64,000 bases of DNA from Tildeniella nuda ZEHNDER 1965/U140 (GCA_019358895.1 JAHHIG010000002.1:186001-250000), one strand, 5' to 3'. Shown: positions 46,447 to 55,522, numbered from the stretch's first letter. The notes: a model not told the origin generated them from the sequence alone. Numbers and translations: made by a program.

Positions 46447-46875
46447 CTACCCGATTTCGACTAGCTTAATGTCAAACGTCAACGCTTCGCCCGCCAAGGG
46501 ATGGTTGGCATCCAACGTGACAGCGGCATTAGAGACATCGGTGATTACAACTGGCAGCACCTGTCCATCTTGCTGTTGCAGTTGAAGCTGCTGACCAATT
46601 TGAGGTTCGATTTCAACGGGCATTTGCTGGCGATCGACCACAACAACCATTTCTTCCAGATGCGGACCATAGGCATCGTCTATAGGGATGATCTCTGTCT
46701 TTGACTCACCCATACTCATCCCTAGAACGGCTCGCTCAAAACCAGGAATAATGCTTCCAGAACCGAGCGTAAACTCTAGTGGCTCACGATCAGCCGACGA
46801 GTCAAACACCGTACCATCATCAAGTTTGCCTGTGTAGTGAACTTTGACCGTATCACCAGTTTTTGCTTGTGCCAT
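46447..46875 (-). CDS. FKBP-type peptidyl-prolyl cis-trans isomerase, SlyD-like
   Basis: 142 residues. FKBP motifs VKVHYTGKLDDGTVFDSS, LEFTLGSGSIIPGFERAVLG and an inserted-in-flap domain (about residues 70-125), as in SlyD. There is no His-rich tail. It helps protein folding in the cytoplasm. Good ribosome site (AAGGAG) upstream. Intact. Confidence 0.92.
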   Translation of the reverse strand: MAQAKTGDTVKVHYTGKLDDGTVFDSSADREPLEFTLGSGSIIPGFERAVLGMSMGESKTEIIPIDDAYGPHLEEMVVVVDRQQMPVEIEPQIGQQLQLQQQDGQVLPVVITDVSNAAVTLDANHPLAGEALTFDIKLVEIG

Positions 46876-47084
46876 GCCTTTCTCCTTACGTTAGCAGCCA
46901 TATCAGTATGGTGCGATCGCTTCTCGCTCCGACGTTCTTTAAGCTTATTTTCCAGATCGAGCCTGGTTGCGACCACAGCACAAAATTGCTCGATATAACC
47001 TTACTCCAGCTACTTTCGTTAGCAAATCACCAAAAAGTCTGAGTCAGTAATCTCACTTTTTGTTGCCACTAAATCATTGAGTCG

Positions 47085-47123
47085 AAAAAAAAGCAGCCTA
47101 CCTACCCGGTGACAGACTGCTTT
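47085..47123 (-). terminator. Intrinsic terminator (minus strand), long T run
   Basis: AAAGCAG / CTGCTTT stem (47090-47096 and 47117-47123) followed on the minus strand by a run of eight T (complement of 47085-47092). It is more than 200 bases upstream of the FKBP start, so it does not end that gene; it must end a transcript coming from higher coordinates. Confidence 0.65.
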
Positions 47124-47276
47124 AACAAAATGATGAGCTTCTCAATGACTTGATAGTGCCTCAAACAACCGGGTCTTCCTTCTACCTTTCGGCATATCCC
47201 TAGACCCGATCGAGAACGTGATGAGAACGTGGCTTTGAAGGGAATAATGGCTGTGTTATCTAACCCCGCAATTGTC
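47085..47276 (-). ncRNA. Candidate small RNA between two terminators
   Basis: About 190 bases on the minus strand after the first terminator and ending at the T8 terminator. It contains a 7-bp stem CGGGTCT / AGACCCG (47170-47176 and 47202-47208) and a possible long-range pairing of ACCCGG with CCGGGT near the 3' end. No open reading frame. I do not recognise a known family (not tmRNA, SRP RNA or RNase P). It could instead be a long 3' UTR with a second terminator. Confidence 0.3.
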
Positions 47277-47280
47277 AAAA

Positions 47281-47304
47281 AGCCCCAGCTCTCTAGCCGG
47301 GGCT
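47281..47304. terminator. Hairpin terminator after the 98-aa gene
   Basis: AGCCCC-A-GCT / AGC-C-GGGGCT stem with a CTCT loop. On the minus strand it is followed by TTTTTG, so it likely terminates the EamA and 98-aa gene transcript that ends at 47422. Confidence 0.75.
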
Positions 47305-47421
47305 TCTTACTACAGTGATTGGGCTGTTAGAGTTGTGCTGCATCGAAGCCTGTCGAAACATCTGAGCGGCTCTACACAGCGATCGCTTCTATCCTTTTAG
47401 CGCTTCCACCACTGAACCTGA

Positions 47422-47718
47422 TCAATCCATGAGTGCTAGATTGTGACGCTGCTCCAGCCAGATGCGTATTTCAGCCTCAGACGCATTGTAGAGCGATCGA
47501 CCCGTTACAGAATCGTGAGCGTGCCACCACAGCTTACCTTCAGCATCGCAAGTGTGCCACACCCTCGGCTCAGCGTCTGTTATCAAGCGCTGCATGAAAG
47601 ACTGCGATGCGTTCTCTAACCAGGACAACAGCGTTTTTTTAGCATTAGTCACTGTGTTTTGGTTCAGTACTGTTGCATCCCATTCTGGATGTCCTAACCA
47701 ACGTAATGCTAGTTTCAT
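47422..47718 (-). CDS. Hypothetical protein, 98 aa, coupled to the EamA gene
   Basis: Its ATG overlaps the stop of the upstream EamA gene as ATGA, so translation is probably coupled. Residues are polar with several Trp (WLGHPEWDA, VWHTCDAEGKLWWHAHD) and it ends in a helix (AEIRIWLEQRHNLALMD). No family recognised; soluble. A terminator follows. Confidence 0.65.
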   Translation of the reverse strand: MKLALRWLGHPEWDATVLNQNTVTNAKKTLLSWLENASQSFMQRLITDAEPRVWHTCDAEGKLWWHAHDSVTGRSLYNASEAEIRIWLEQRHNLALMD

Positions 47719-48638
47719 CTCGATACCTCACTTGATTGTAATAACGATGTTTTGCTAGGGAGCTTTGTTGCTCCTAGCCGTTGGGCAATGAATGCTTGAC
47801 TCTGACTGAGCACCATTGCCGTTAGAATGAGTCCGGCTCCAATGAAGCCACGTTCACCAAACTGCTCTCCCAGCAACCAGAACGAAAAAATAGCTGCAAA
47901 CACTGGCTCAAGGGTATAAAGCAGAGCTGTTTCATGCGCTGAGACCCACTGTTGAGCCACTGCCTGTGTAATCGTTGTTGCTGCTGTAACCACAAGACCC
48001 AGGTAAAGGAGTTGTCCCCAATGGGCAGCGATCGCAGGTAACTGCGTCATCATTTCGGGGGCTGCCCAGATCACAGTCACACCAGCTACAAAGACCAGCT
48101 GAACGGCAGATAGGGTTAGCGGTGGGTGACGTTTGAGCGCTGACTCCAGCAGTAGGATGTAAATGGCATAGCTTAAGGCACCACCGAATACCCAAAGGTC
48201 GCCAATGCTCAAGCCACCGCCATCCCAGGACATGATGCCAATGCCCACGATCGCCAGCACAGCAGCGACCAGCCCCATGATCTGTAGCCGACGACCCAGG
48301 AAAAGCCCCAGTAACGGCACCAGGATTACGCTCAAGCTCAGCATGAACGCTGCCCGACCAGCCGCGATCGTTTCAACGCCAACGGTGAGGGCAATGTAGG
48401 ATGCCAGGTAGGCTAAGCCTAACAGGACACCATCACGCAACAGCCGAGCGTTGAAGGGACGCAGCCAGGGAACAAAGACCAGCGCTGCCAGAGCAAAGCG
48501 GATGGCAATAAGTGACAAGGGCGTAATGCTAACTACCGTTGCCTTGACAACTGGAAATGTCGTTCCCCAGATTAAAGTAGTAGCAATCAGCAGTAGGATG
48601 CCTCTGGTATGAAGAACGTTAGATTTTGTAGCAGACAT
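47715..48638 (-). CDS. EamA/DMT family transporter
   Basis: About 307 residues from ATG 48638 (a TTG 12 bases earlier is less likely). Ten predicted helices in two EamA repeats; start LLLIATTLIWGTTFPVVKA. Divergent from the LysR gene at 48737, suggesting the pair is a regulated efflux unit. Substrate unknown. Intact. Confidence 0.9.
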   Translation of the reverse strand: MSATKSNVLHTRGILLLIATTLIWGTTFPVVKATVVSITPLSLIAIRFALAALVFVPWLRPFNARLLRDGVLLGLAYLASYIALTVGVETIAAGRAAFMLSLSVILVPLLGLFLGRRLQIMGLVAAVLAIVGIGIMSWDGGGLSIGDLWVFGGALSYAIYILLLESALKRHPPLTLSAVQLVFVAGVTVIWAAPEMMTQLPAIAAHWGQLLYLGLVVTAATTITQAVAQQWVSAHETALLYTLEPVFAAIFSFWLLGEQFGERGFIGAGLILTAMVLSQSQAFIAQRLGATKLPSKTSLLQSSEVSR

Positions 48639-48736
48639 AACAGAAGACAAGCTTGAACTGTGTTCAGTCTAGTCAACTACCTTCACACAAATCAAAAGAC
48701 AGCGTTTATCACGTCCATGAACAAAATCGATAGAAG

Positions 48737-49669
48737 ATGATGCCATCGACCATGAATGTCAATCGTCAAGGTCAGATTAAACTGTCACAGTTGCGTGCCC
48801 TCATTGCAGTGGCAGAGCGAGGCAACTTTGGGGAGGCTGCGTTGCAGTTAGGTCTCTCGCAGTCAGCAGTTAGCCATGCGATCGCAACCCTGGAAGAGAT
48901 GCTGGGCATTGTCTTGATCTCGCGGGGTCGTCATGGTGCTTATATGACTCCAGTGGGCGATCGCGTGCTCATTTATGCCCGTCAGATCATGCAGTCGTTA
49001 GACGGGATGACGAAGGAAGCAAATCTAGCGAAAGGGCTACGGGGTGGACAAGTGCGCATTGCCTCGTTTCGCAGTGTGGCAACTCACATTTTGCCAGAGG
49101 CGATCGCGCAGTTTCGGCAGCGCTTTCCTGATATTGCCGTGCTTCTGACTGATCATGAAGATTTGCCGGAGGTTGAACAAACGCTCCGAGAAGGACGAGC
49201 AGACATCGGTTTCACCTATTTGCCAACTAGCGAAGATTTTGAGGTTTGGGAATTACTTCAAGATGAATTTGTGGCATTATTTCCGCCCACATTCAAGCTC
49301 AAAAATAAGCACCTCACCTGGGGCGAACTCGCTCATCATCCGATGATTATGCCACCAGAAACAGATCCCACGATGCTACAGTTTTACGCGCACTGCCTCA
49401 AATTTAACTGCACGTTAAACGTTGCCTATCGTGTGAACACCGATTCGACGATCGTCAGCATGGTGGCTCGTGGATTAGGCGCAGCGGTTCTGCCCCGCTT
49501 ATCAGCCGAGCCAATTCCTGTGGGTGTTCAGGTCTTTAGTTTACCCGTACCGATTTATCGCGTGATTGGCATTGCCGTGTTAGCAGATGCGCTACAGGTA
49601 CCAGCCGTCTTCGCCTTTTTAGATATTCTGAAATGCAAGGATTTGTTGACATTAAAACCGATCGTGTAA
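48737..49669 (+). CDS. LysR family transcriptional regulator
   Basis: 310 residues. N-terminal winged helix (IKLSQLRALIAVAERGNFGE, AALQLGLSQSAVSHAIATLE) and a periplasmic-binding-like effector domain (about residues 100-300). LysR proteins usually control the divergent gene, here the EamA transporter. The 98-bp gap should hold the binding site, but I could not fix a clear T-N11-A site. Confidence 0.93.
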   Translation: MMPSTMNVNRQGQIKLSQLRALIAVAERGNFGEAALQLGLSQSAVSHAIATLEEMLGIVLISRGRHGAYMTPVGDRVLIYARQIMQSLDGMTKEANLAKGLRGGQVRIASFRSVATHILPEAIAQFRQRFPDIAVLLTDHEDLPEVEQTLREGRADIGFTYLPTSEDFEVWELLQDEFVALFPPTFKLKNKHLTWGELAHHPMIMPPETDPTMLQFYAHCLKFNCTLNVAYRVNTDSTIVSMVARGLGAAVLPRLSAEPIPVGVQVFSLPVPIYRVIGIAVLADALQVPAVFAFLDILKCKDLLTLKPIV

Positions 49670-49684
49670 GCCCAGTGGTAAACA

Positions 49685-49860
49685 TTAAACAGGGGAGCAT
49701 GTCACTTTCGCAACTTGCTGCCTTTGCCCTCATCCCCAGCCCTTCTCCCCAAGGAGAAGGGAGCCAGCTTCAAAGTCCCTCTCCTTGGGGAGAGGGCTTA
49801 AAGCCTTGCGGCATACAAGAAAAGGGTGAGGGCGCAAAGGTGACATGCTCCCTTAAACAG
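49685..49860. mobile_element. Complete MITE, 160 bp, with 8-bp target duplication
   Basis: Terminal inverted repeats GGGAGCATGTCAC (49693-49705) and GTGACATGCTCCC (49840-49852), 13 of 13 matching. They are flanked by identical direct repeats TTAAACAG (49685-49692 and 49853-49860). The inside has nested palindromes such as CCTTCTCCCCAAGGAGAAGG. No coding capacity; it must have been moved in trans by a transposase making 8-bp duplications. Confidence 0.88.
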
Positions 49861-49887
49861 CTTGTTGTCTCTTTCTTATACGTCCAT

Positions 49888-50244
49888 TTAATTAATACCA
49901 AGTTGCTTGAGCGCTGTTGCACGTGCGCGTTCAGAAAGCCGATCCAACAAAATATGCTCGGAATCGTCAATTAATTCTTCTTTTTGCATGAGTTCAATCA
50001 TCGTTTGATGAAGCAATGCTTCTGCTTGCCCTGCGCGATCTGCTAACCAAAGATGGGTTTCGGTGTCTTGAGGGAACTGTTCGATGCAGGTGATGGTGTA
50101 GTTGCGGAAAGTTCTGACTTGACGCAGAATGCGCGCCAGATAGCCGGGGCATTCACACGCGATGACTTCTGCGGCTCGGCAAATTTCGATCAACGCTTCA
50201 TCAGAAAGATCGGAGATTTTAAGTGTTCGCTTTGCGTCAGTCAT
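49888..50244 (-). CDS. Hypothetical protein, 118 aa
   Basis: All-helical soluble protein. A conserved-looking segment AAEVIACECPGYLARILRQV has two Cys one residue apart. I recall similar uncharacterised cyanobacterial proteins but no function. Its 3' end lies 28 bases from the MITE's flanking repeat. AT content slightly high. Confidence 0.7.
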   Translation of the reverse strand: MTDAKRTLKISDLSDEALIEICRAAEVIACECPGYLARILRQVRTFRNYTITCIEQFPQDTETHLWLADRAGQAEALLHQTMIELMQKEELIDDSEHILLDRLSERARATALKQLGIN

Positions 50245-50378
50245 CGTTGCGTTTCATAATGGCTATGATCTATTCAACCCGTATGTGAGCTGAAGTCATC
50301 ACTCTCGTACGGAGTATTTTTTTCTTCCGTGTTCAGTGTAAGAACACGCATAACAACGTGTGAAACGAGAGGCAACCT

Positions 50379-51380
50379 GTGAAAGCTGTTTTGATGACCG
50401 CTCCCGGAACGCCAGATGTTTTGCAAATGGGCGATGTGCCGGAGCCAACGCTTCAGCAAGAGACTGAATTATTAGTACGTCTGAAAGCGGCTGGGATCAA
50501 CCCGATCGACACAAAGCTGCGTCAACGAGGCACCTTTTTCCCCGATCGTCTGCCTGCGATTTTGGGCTGTGATGGTGCTGGCATTGTCGAAGCTGTCGGT
50601 GCAGCAGTGCGGCAGTTTCAACCAGGAGACGAGGTTTACTTTTGCAATGGTGGTCTGGGTGGGCACCCCGGCAACTATGCGGAGTGGGCGATCGTCGATG
50701 CTCGCTTTGCGGCTCACAAACCAACCACGATGAGTTTTGCAGAAGCGGCGGCGGCTCCTCTAGTCCTGATTACAGCATGGGAAGCGCTGTACGATCGCGC
50801 ACGGCTCCAGACGGGGCAGCGGGTTTTCATTCATGCAGGGGCGGGTGGTGTCGGGCATGTGGCTATTCAGTTAGCCACATGGAGCGGTGCCGAAGTTTGC
50901 ACGACGGTGAGCACGGAAGCAAAAGCAGCGTTTGTCAGGGATTTAGGTGCCAGTCAAGTCCTATTTTACAAAGATACGAATGTGGTGCAGGCGGTAATGG
51001 CTTGGACACATGACCAGGGCGTGGATGTTACCTTCGATACGGTGGGCGGTGCGATGCTCGGTCAATCTTTCGCTGCCACAAAGTTTTATGGCGACATCGT
51101 GACGATTCTGGAAGCCGACCCCGCGACCGCTTGGAAAACTGCCCGTACTCGCAATCAGCGCGTGAGCTTTGAACTGATGTTGCTGCCGATGTTGAAAGGC
51201 TTAGTAGCAGAACAGCAGGCGCAAGCAACGATTTTGCAACAGTGTGCAGCGTTAATTGATGCAGGGCACCTCAAGCTTCACGTGAGCCAGACGTTTGCTC
51301 TAGCTGAGGCGGCAGCAGCGCATCGATCGCTTGAAACTGGTTCGACAACAGGCAAGCTGGTTTTGCTCATGGATACGTAG
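50379..51380 (+). CDS. Zinc-type alcohol dehydrogenase-like / quinone oxidoreductase (MDR family)
   Basis: 333 residues from a GTG with GAGAGG 6 bases upstream. GroES-like N-terminal domain (INPIDTKLRQRG, LGCDGAGIVEAVG) and Rossmann domain with the NADPH motif HAGAGGVGHVAIQLA. No catalytic zinc ligands, as in quinone oxidoreductases of the zeta-crystallin group. Reduces quinones or enones with NADPH. Intact. Confidence 0.92.
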   Translation: MKAVLMTAPGTPDVLQMGDVPEPTLQQETELLVRLKAAGINPIDTKLRQRGTFFPDRLPAILGCDGAGIVEAVGAAVRQFQPGDEVYFCNGGLGGHPGNYAEWAIVDARFAAHKPTTMSFAEAAAAPLVLITAWEALYDRARLQTGQRVFIHAGAGGVGHVAIQLATWSGAEVCTTVSTEAKAAFVRDLGASQVLFYKDTNVVQAVMAWTHDQGVDVTFDTVGGAMLGQSFAATKFYGDIVTILEADPATAWKTARTRNQRVSFELMLLPMLKGLVAEQQAQATILQQCAALIDAGHLKLHVSQTFALAEAAAAHRSLETGSTTGKLVLLMDT

Positions 51381-51709
51381 GAGTGAACCAACGGAGATCT
51401 GGCGCTTATCTTTTTTCTGCCTGCTGACTGCTAGTTAGCATCTGAATTGTCAGGATGATTTGGCATTCTGTCCTGACGGTCAGGTGAAGTACCGTATTGG
51501 GTAGTAGTTCCCGTAAACGGTCGATCGCCCAAGCATGAACGCGACCTTGACACCCTTTAATCGTCTGTGAATGTAGCTGTCAGTCTTACGTTGACGAAGA
51601 TGGGGTGGTTTTAGGGATAGTTCTGAAGGGTTTTCGATCGCTCAAAAAATCTTGACAGATTGTTCGTCGCGCTGCCAGACATTCAAGCTCAATTATTGAC
51701 TTAAGCTTT
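51381..51709. other. Intergenic gap, 329 bp
   Basis: No gene. An inverted repeat GTCAGGA / TCCTGAC (51450-51456 and 51472-51478) after the reductase could be a terminator or protein site; no T run follows. Confidence 0.35.
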
Positions 51710-52840
51710 ATGCGTATCCCCATTGCAACAACGGTTGTTTGTAGCACGTTGGCTACGTTTGCCTTGTATCACAGCTTTGCTGCTCTTTTTCCTCATCTTT
51801 TCGATCCCGATGATGAAGCTGCGTCCAACGCTAAGCCGGATGGCACGAACGTAGAACAGGCAAAGACACCGACTAAAGGTGCGATCGCTGCGCCTGAAAC
51901 CATGACAGCAAATACTACAAAGCCTCGCCTTAACGTACCTGCTAAGGCAACGCTAGCCGCCAACCGTAGTGTTGCTTCTAGAGGTAGCTTACCAGTAGTG
52001 AACGTGCCACCCACGCTGCGATCGCTGCCAACCCGGTTAGCTACAACTCCCAGCCTTGATACTGCACCCATGCAAAATGCTGGTAACACAGCACTAGACG
52101 CAGGTAGTCAGAGTCAACCAGACTTAATTGACCAGAGTAAATCGAACGTTGGCGCGACCCAGTCTTTACCCTTCACCTCTGTCAACACGCCGCTATCAGA
52201 TGTTAAAGGGCACTGGGCAGAAAGCTATATTGAGTCATTAGCGGCAAAGGGGGTTGTGCGAGGCTTTGATGATGGTAGTTTTCGTCCTGACGAACTGGTC
52301 ACATCGCGTCAGTTTACCTTGATGGCGCAGAAAGCATTCACAGCGTCGCCTGTTTCTTATGATGGGTTGCAGCAGCTTCACCCCGATCGCACTCCCACAC
52401 GTGCTGACGCGGCGGCTTTCATTTATCAAACACTCGCCAAGTCCGAATCAGCCCCACCCACAATGGCTGTACAGGTGAGTGGTGCCGTACCGCGTCCTGG
52501 TATTTATGCCGTTGCTAACGGTAGCAGAATCGATGCGCCCCCCAATGCTGGCATGCCCACTGTGTCGCGTGCAATTCAACAAGCAGGCGGCGCGTTAGAC
52601 GGTGCTGATTTGCAGCAAGTACAAATCCATCGCATTAGCGACACCTCCGCGAGACAGGTCATCAATGTCGATGTTCGGCAGCCACTTCAAGCGAGCGATC
52701 GTACCCGCGACATTGTACTGCAACAAGGTGACAAACTATTTATCCCTACGGCTGCCACGACCGCTACTATAGCCCCTGTAACCGGAGCGCTACCCACTCC
52801 AGAGCGCCCCATTAGCCTAGTGGAAAGAACAAAAGAATGA
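51710..52840 (+). CDS. Exported SLH-SLBB domain protein
   Basis: 376 residues. A hydrophobic start (IATTVVCSTLATFALYHSF) is a signal or anchor. Residues about 60-155 are a low-complexity Thr/Ala/Pro linker. One S-layer homology domain follows (VKGHWAESYIESLAAKGVVR, GFDDGSFRPDELVTSRQFTL; about residues 163-215). A C-terminal SLBB/beta-grasp domain (about 248-350: VQVSGAVPRPGIYAVANGS, ... VLQQGDKLFIP) ends the protein. In cyanobacteria SLH binds the cell wall and SLBB is found in polysaccharide export proteins. The combination suggests a wall-bound factor in glycan export; this is inference. Confidence 0.85.
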   Translation: MRIPIATTVVCSTLATFALYHSFAALFPHLFDPDDEAASNAKPDGTNVEQAKTPTKGAIAAPETMTANTTKPRLNVPAKATLAANRSVASRGSLPVVNVPPTLRSLPTRLATTPSLDTAPMQNAGNTALDAGSQSQPDLIDQSKSNVGATQSLPFTSVNTPLSDVKGHWAESYIESLAAKGVVRGFDDGSFRPDELVTSRQFTLMAQKAFTASPVSYDGLQQLHPDRTPTRADAAAFIYQTLAKSESAPPTMAVQVSGAVPRPGIYAVANGSRIDAPPNAGMPTVSRAIQQAGGALDGADLQQVQIHRISDTSARQVINVDVRQPLQASDRTRDIVLQQGDKLFIPTAATTATIAPVTGALPTPERPISLVERTKE

Positions 52841-52884
52841 ATAGAGCGATCAGCTGATGTTGCGCGAAGAAGCTTGTATCTTGA

Positions 52885-52975
<91 letters not shown>

Positions 52976-52978
52976 GTT

Positions 52979-53878
52979 TTATTCGGTCTGATTTGTAAGT
53001 AAAGCCTCACCATTCTGATTAGCAGGCAAAAACGGCAAGACTCGATCGCAGCAAAAAAGTGTCCCTGCTGCCACGCAAATCGGCACGGCTAACAGGCTAA
53101 CGAAGGGAATGCTGACTAAGACCAGGCAAGCCCAGCTAAAGGTCGCACTGGCAGGGAGCGATCGCGCAAACACGCCTAATTTACGACGAAAACTAAAGCG
53201 ACGGCGTTCTAATGGCGCATCAAGGAAATCTAAACCGACTAGCAGCGCTGCCAGTGCTGCGCCTCCGATGCTGGCGATCGTTGTGCCAAGGGGCGGCAAA
53301 AAGTTGAGTACCAAAAACGGCAGCCCAAACACGATCAGCAACAGCAGTTTTTTGAACTGAAAGGTAATGGCTCGCCAGATGTCTTGTAAAGCGCGGCTAA
53401 AGCCTGGTGAGCCAACGGGCACCTGCCCTCGACGCAGCCGTTCCGTTTGTTCTGCCAGGTTGCCATACCAGGGTGCGCCGAAAATCGCACCAAACTGCAC
53501 TAGCAGCAAACCAGTGAGAACGAAAAGCGCGATCGCCATCAAAAACCGCAGCACATCGTCCAAAAACGTTGCTCCTGTCGGTATCCAGGTTAGTAAACGA
53601 GATGCCCACGGCGGCAAACTGGTAACCCATTCCGCTAACCAAGTTGGTACGCCCGAAGCCCATTGATCAATGCCTCGCCATCCTGGCAACAGCAGTCCGG
53701 CGTACAATGCTGTCCCAATGACCAGGTTGACCAGAATCGGCATCACGACACAACCCCATAACTGAGAATGCTGGCGAATGAACAGTAATGCCTGGAGCGG
53801 GTAGGTTGCCCCTGCAACAACGCCAACAGGCAAATCACCAACGCGCTGAATGATTTCAGAATCTAACTCTTCTGTCAT
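52979..53878 (-). CDS. EI24 domain-containing (CysZ-like) membrane protein
   Basis: 299 residues with about five to six membrane segments. Family start GVVAGATYPLQALLFIRQHS is seen in cyanobacterial EI24 proteins; the inner block GAPWYGNLAEQTERLRRG is also conserved. CysZ proteins mediate sulfate uptake in E. coli, but that role is not shown for the cyanobacterial group and no cys genes lie here. The tandem repeat abuts its 3' end. Confidence 0.82.
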   Translation of the reverse strand: MTEELDSEIIQRVGDLPVGVVAGATYPLQALLFIRQHSQLWGCVVMPILVNLVIGTALYAGLLLPGWRGIDQWASGVPTWLAEWVTSLPPWASRLLTWIPTGATFLDDVLRFLMAIALFVLTGLLLVQFGAIFGAPWYGNLAEQTERLRRGQVPVGSPGFSRALQDIWRAITFQFKKLLLLIVFGLPFLVLNFLPPLGTTIASIGGAALAALLVGLDFLDAPLERRRFSFRRKLGVFARSLPASATFSWACLVLVSIPFVSLLAVPICVAAGTLFCCDRVLPFLPANQNGEALLTNQTE

Positions 53879-54186
53879 GGTGTTTCTTGCAAACGTTCAA
53901 TAGAAAGGCTAACTGGAAGCTAACAGTAACGCTATCAGCTATCAGCTTTTTGCTGACTGCTGACCACTAGATAATTAAGTCTTACTCACAAACGATTTAG
54001 GACTGCTACATGTCAACAGTCCCTGGTGTGATTTGAAAACCGTACTGGCTGCTTTGTTCTCTACCTACAGAAGCATGGCAAGAAAAAGTAGTCTTTCTTA
54101 GGATAATGGAAGCAGCTACGCAAAGATGCCATCTTGTCAATAGTTCGTAATTTTTGTTTATGCTCTTCCCCTCGTTAGGCTAATTC
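53879..54186. other. Intergenic gap, 308 bp
   Basis: No gene. Contains short AGCTATC and CTGACTG repeats at 53929-53967; the rest shows nothing clear. Confidence 0.4.
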
Positions 54187-54426
54187 ATGAGCGATCAGCA
54201 GGCTAAGCAATTCGATCCCTTCCTAGAAAATTTGAGGCAGGGCATTTGGCTGATAGGTATTTCTTCTTGGGTGTTTGGGATCACCGATCGCAGTATTGCG
54301 ACATTCTCGGATGGCTCTCTCTCGGCGCTCGACATTGCTCAGTTGTTCACAGCCTCTTTTTTCTTTGTAAGCTGGCTCTTTCTGAAACCAACTCGTCAGC
54401 TCAAGGCTAGCGAAAGTAGCGATTAG
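54187..54426 (+). CDS. Small hypothetical membrane protein, 79 aa
   Basis: Two predicted helices: residues about 18-35 (GIWLIGISSWVFGITD) and 48-66 (IAQLFTASFFFVSWLFL). Short charged ends. No family known to me. Forward single gene convergent with the permease gene at 54530. Confidence 0.6.
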   Translation: MSDQQAKQFDPFLENLRQGIWLIGISSWVFGITDRSIATFSDGSLSALDIAQLFTASFFFVSWLFLKPTRQLKASESSD

Positions 54427-54529
54427 CCGACGGTATGCAACGTTTGATCGGCTTTTGTAATTGCCTCCCGATCGAGGTGATTCTGAAAAAACAGGGAGTG
54501 CCGCTTTACAGCAGTTAACTTTAAGCCTT

Positions 54530-55522
54530 CTAGTCTTGTTCAAAAACACGACCGAGCGCGGCAGGTGGCGTACTGTGAATCGTTTGGGCAGCCGCACGCC
54601 CTAGCGTGGGAGGCAGTAATTTTAAGAGTCGCTCTAACCATTCGCTGGAAGTCAGCACTAAAAACAGAATCATCAGAACGAACGGCGCAACGGTAAAAAC
54701 CTGCGTAGGAATGTCTGGGATGGCGCTCTGAGCCACGTTTGCCAGCGATTGTAGAATGCCGAAAAGGTAACAACTCAGAGCAACTCTAAGGGGATTCCAG
54801 CCACCAAAGATGACGATCGCCAGCGCAATCCATCCATACCCGCCTGTGTGACGATGGCTCCACCCAGCTTTAAAGTCCAGCGCAAACGCTGCCCCCGCGA
54901 TCCCCATCAGGGCACCGCCAAACATGGTGTAAAAGTAGCGCATCAAAATGACGTTAGTGCCTCTGGCAAAGGCAGCGGCAGGCTGTTCGCCGATCGCTCG
55001 TAGCATCAGACCAGCACGAGTACGATAGAAGTACACCCAGGCAAACACAATCAGCCCAAAGCTGGCATACACCAGCAAATCGCTCTGAAACAGCAGCCTG
55101 CCGACGAATGGAATATCTTGCAAAAATGGCACATTCAAGCTGGGAACCGTTGGTCCTGGAATACGGACGAAGGGATTGCCCAAAAACGACGACAGATCGG
55201 CACATAGCAACGCCAGCACAAAGCCGATCGCCACCTGAGACTGTTTCAAGCTCAGGGCACCAAAGGCAACGATGAGCGCGATCGCCGCTCCCACCAACGC
55301 GGCGCTACCAAAGCCCAACAGCAAACTCGGCGTATTGCCCAAGCCCTCCGTTGTCTTCGCTACCGCAAACCCTGTCATCGCCGCCAGCATAATCGTGCCT
55401 TCGGCGGATAAGTTAATAACTCCAGCCCGTTCTGTAATCGTCTCGCCAATGCAGGCAAAGACAAGCGGTGTTGCAGTGGCGATCGCGGTAGCGAGAATAG
55501 CGATAATTTGATCAGTTTCCAT
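54530..55522 (-). CDS. ABC transporter permease, BmpA-type importer (second permease)
   Basis: 330 residues, about eight to nine helices. Block GETITERAGVINLSAEGTIML is the conserved loop of nucleoside/BMP-type permeases (RnsD/YufQ class). It pairs with the permease at 55705 to form the heteromeric channel. Last gene of the minus-strand importer operon. Intact. Confidence 0.9.
   Translation of the reverse strand: METDQIIAILATAIATATPLVFACIGETITERAGVINLSAEGTIMLAAMTGFAVAKTTEGLGNTPSLLLGFGSAALVGAAIALIVAFGALSLKQSQVAIGFVLALLCADLSSFLGNPFVRIPGPTVPSLNVPFLQDIPFVGRLLFQSDLLVYASFGLIVFAWVYFYRTRAGLMLRAIGEQPAAAFARGTNVILMRYFYTMFGGALMGIAGAAFALDFKAGWSHRHTGGYGWIALAIVIFGGWNPLRVALSCYLFGILQSLANVAQSAIPDIPTQVFTVAPFVLMILFLVLTSSEWLERLLKLLPPTLGRAAAQTIHSTPPAALGRVFEQD

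Larger units (their letters stand above)
46876..47421. other. Intergenic gap, 546 bp, with structured elements
   Basis: No protein gene. Two terminators of minus orientation with a structured segment between them; see the ncRNA and terminator entries. Confidence 0.55.

Noticed and set aside
47349-47359. CCTGTCGAAAC, the reverse complement of the tmRNA 5' word GTTTCGACAGG
   Set aside because: The surrounding bases do not form the tRNA-like ends, no tag reading frame follows and no TTCAA...CCA 3' end is present. Taken as chance.
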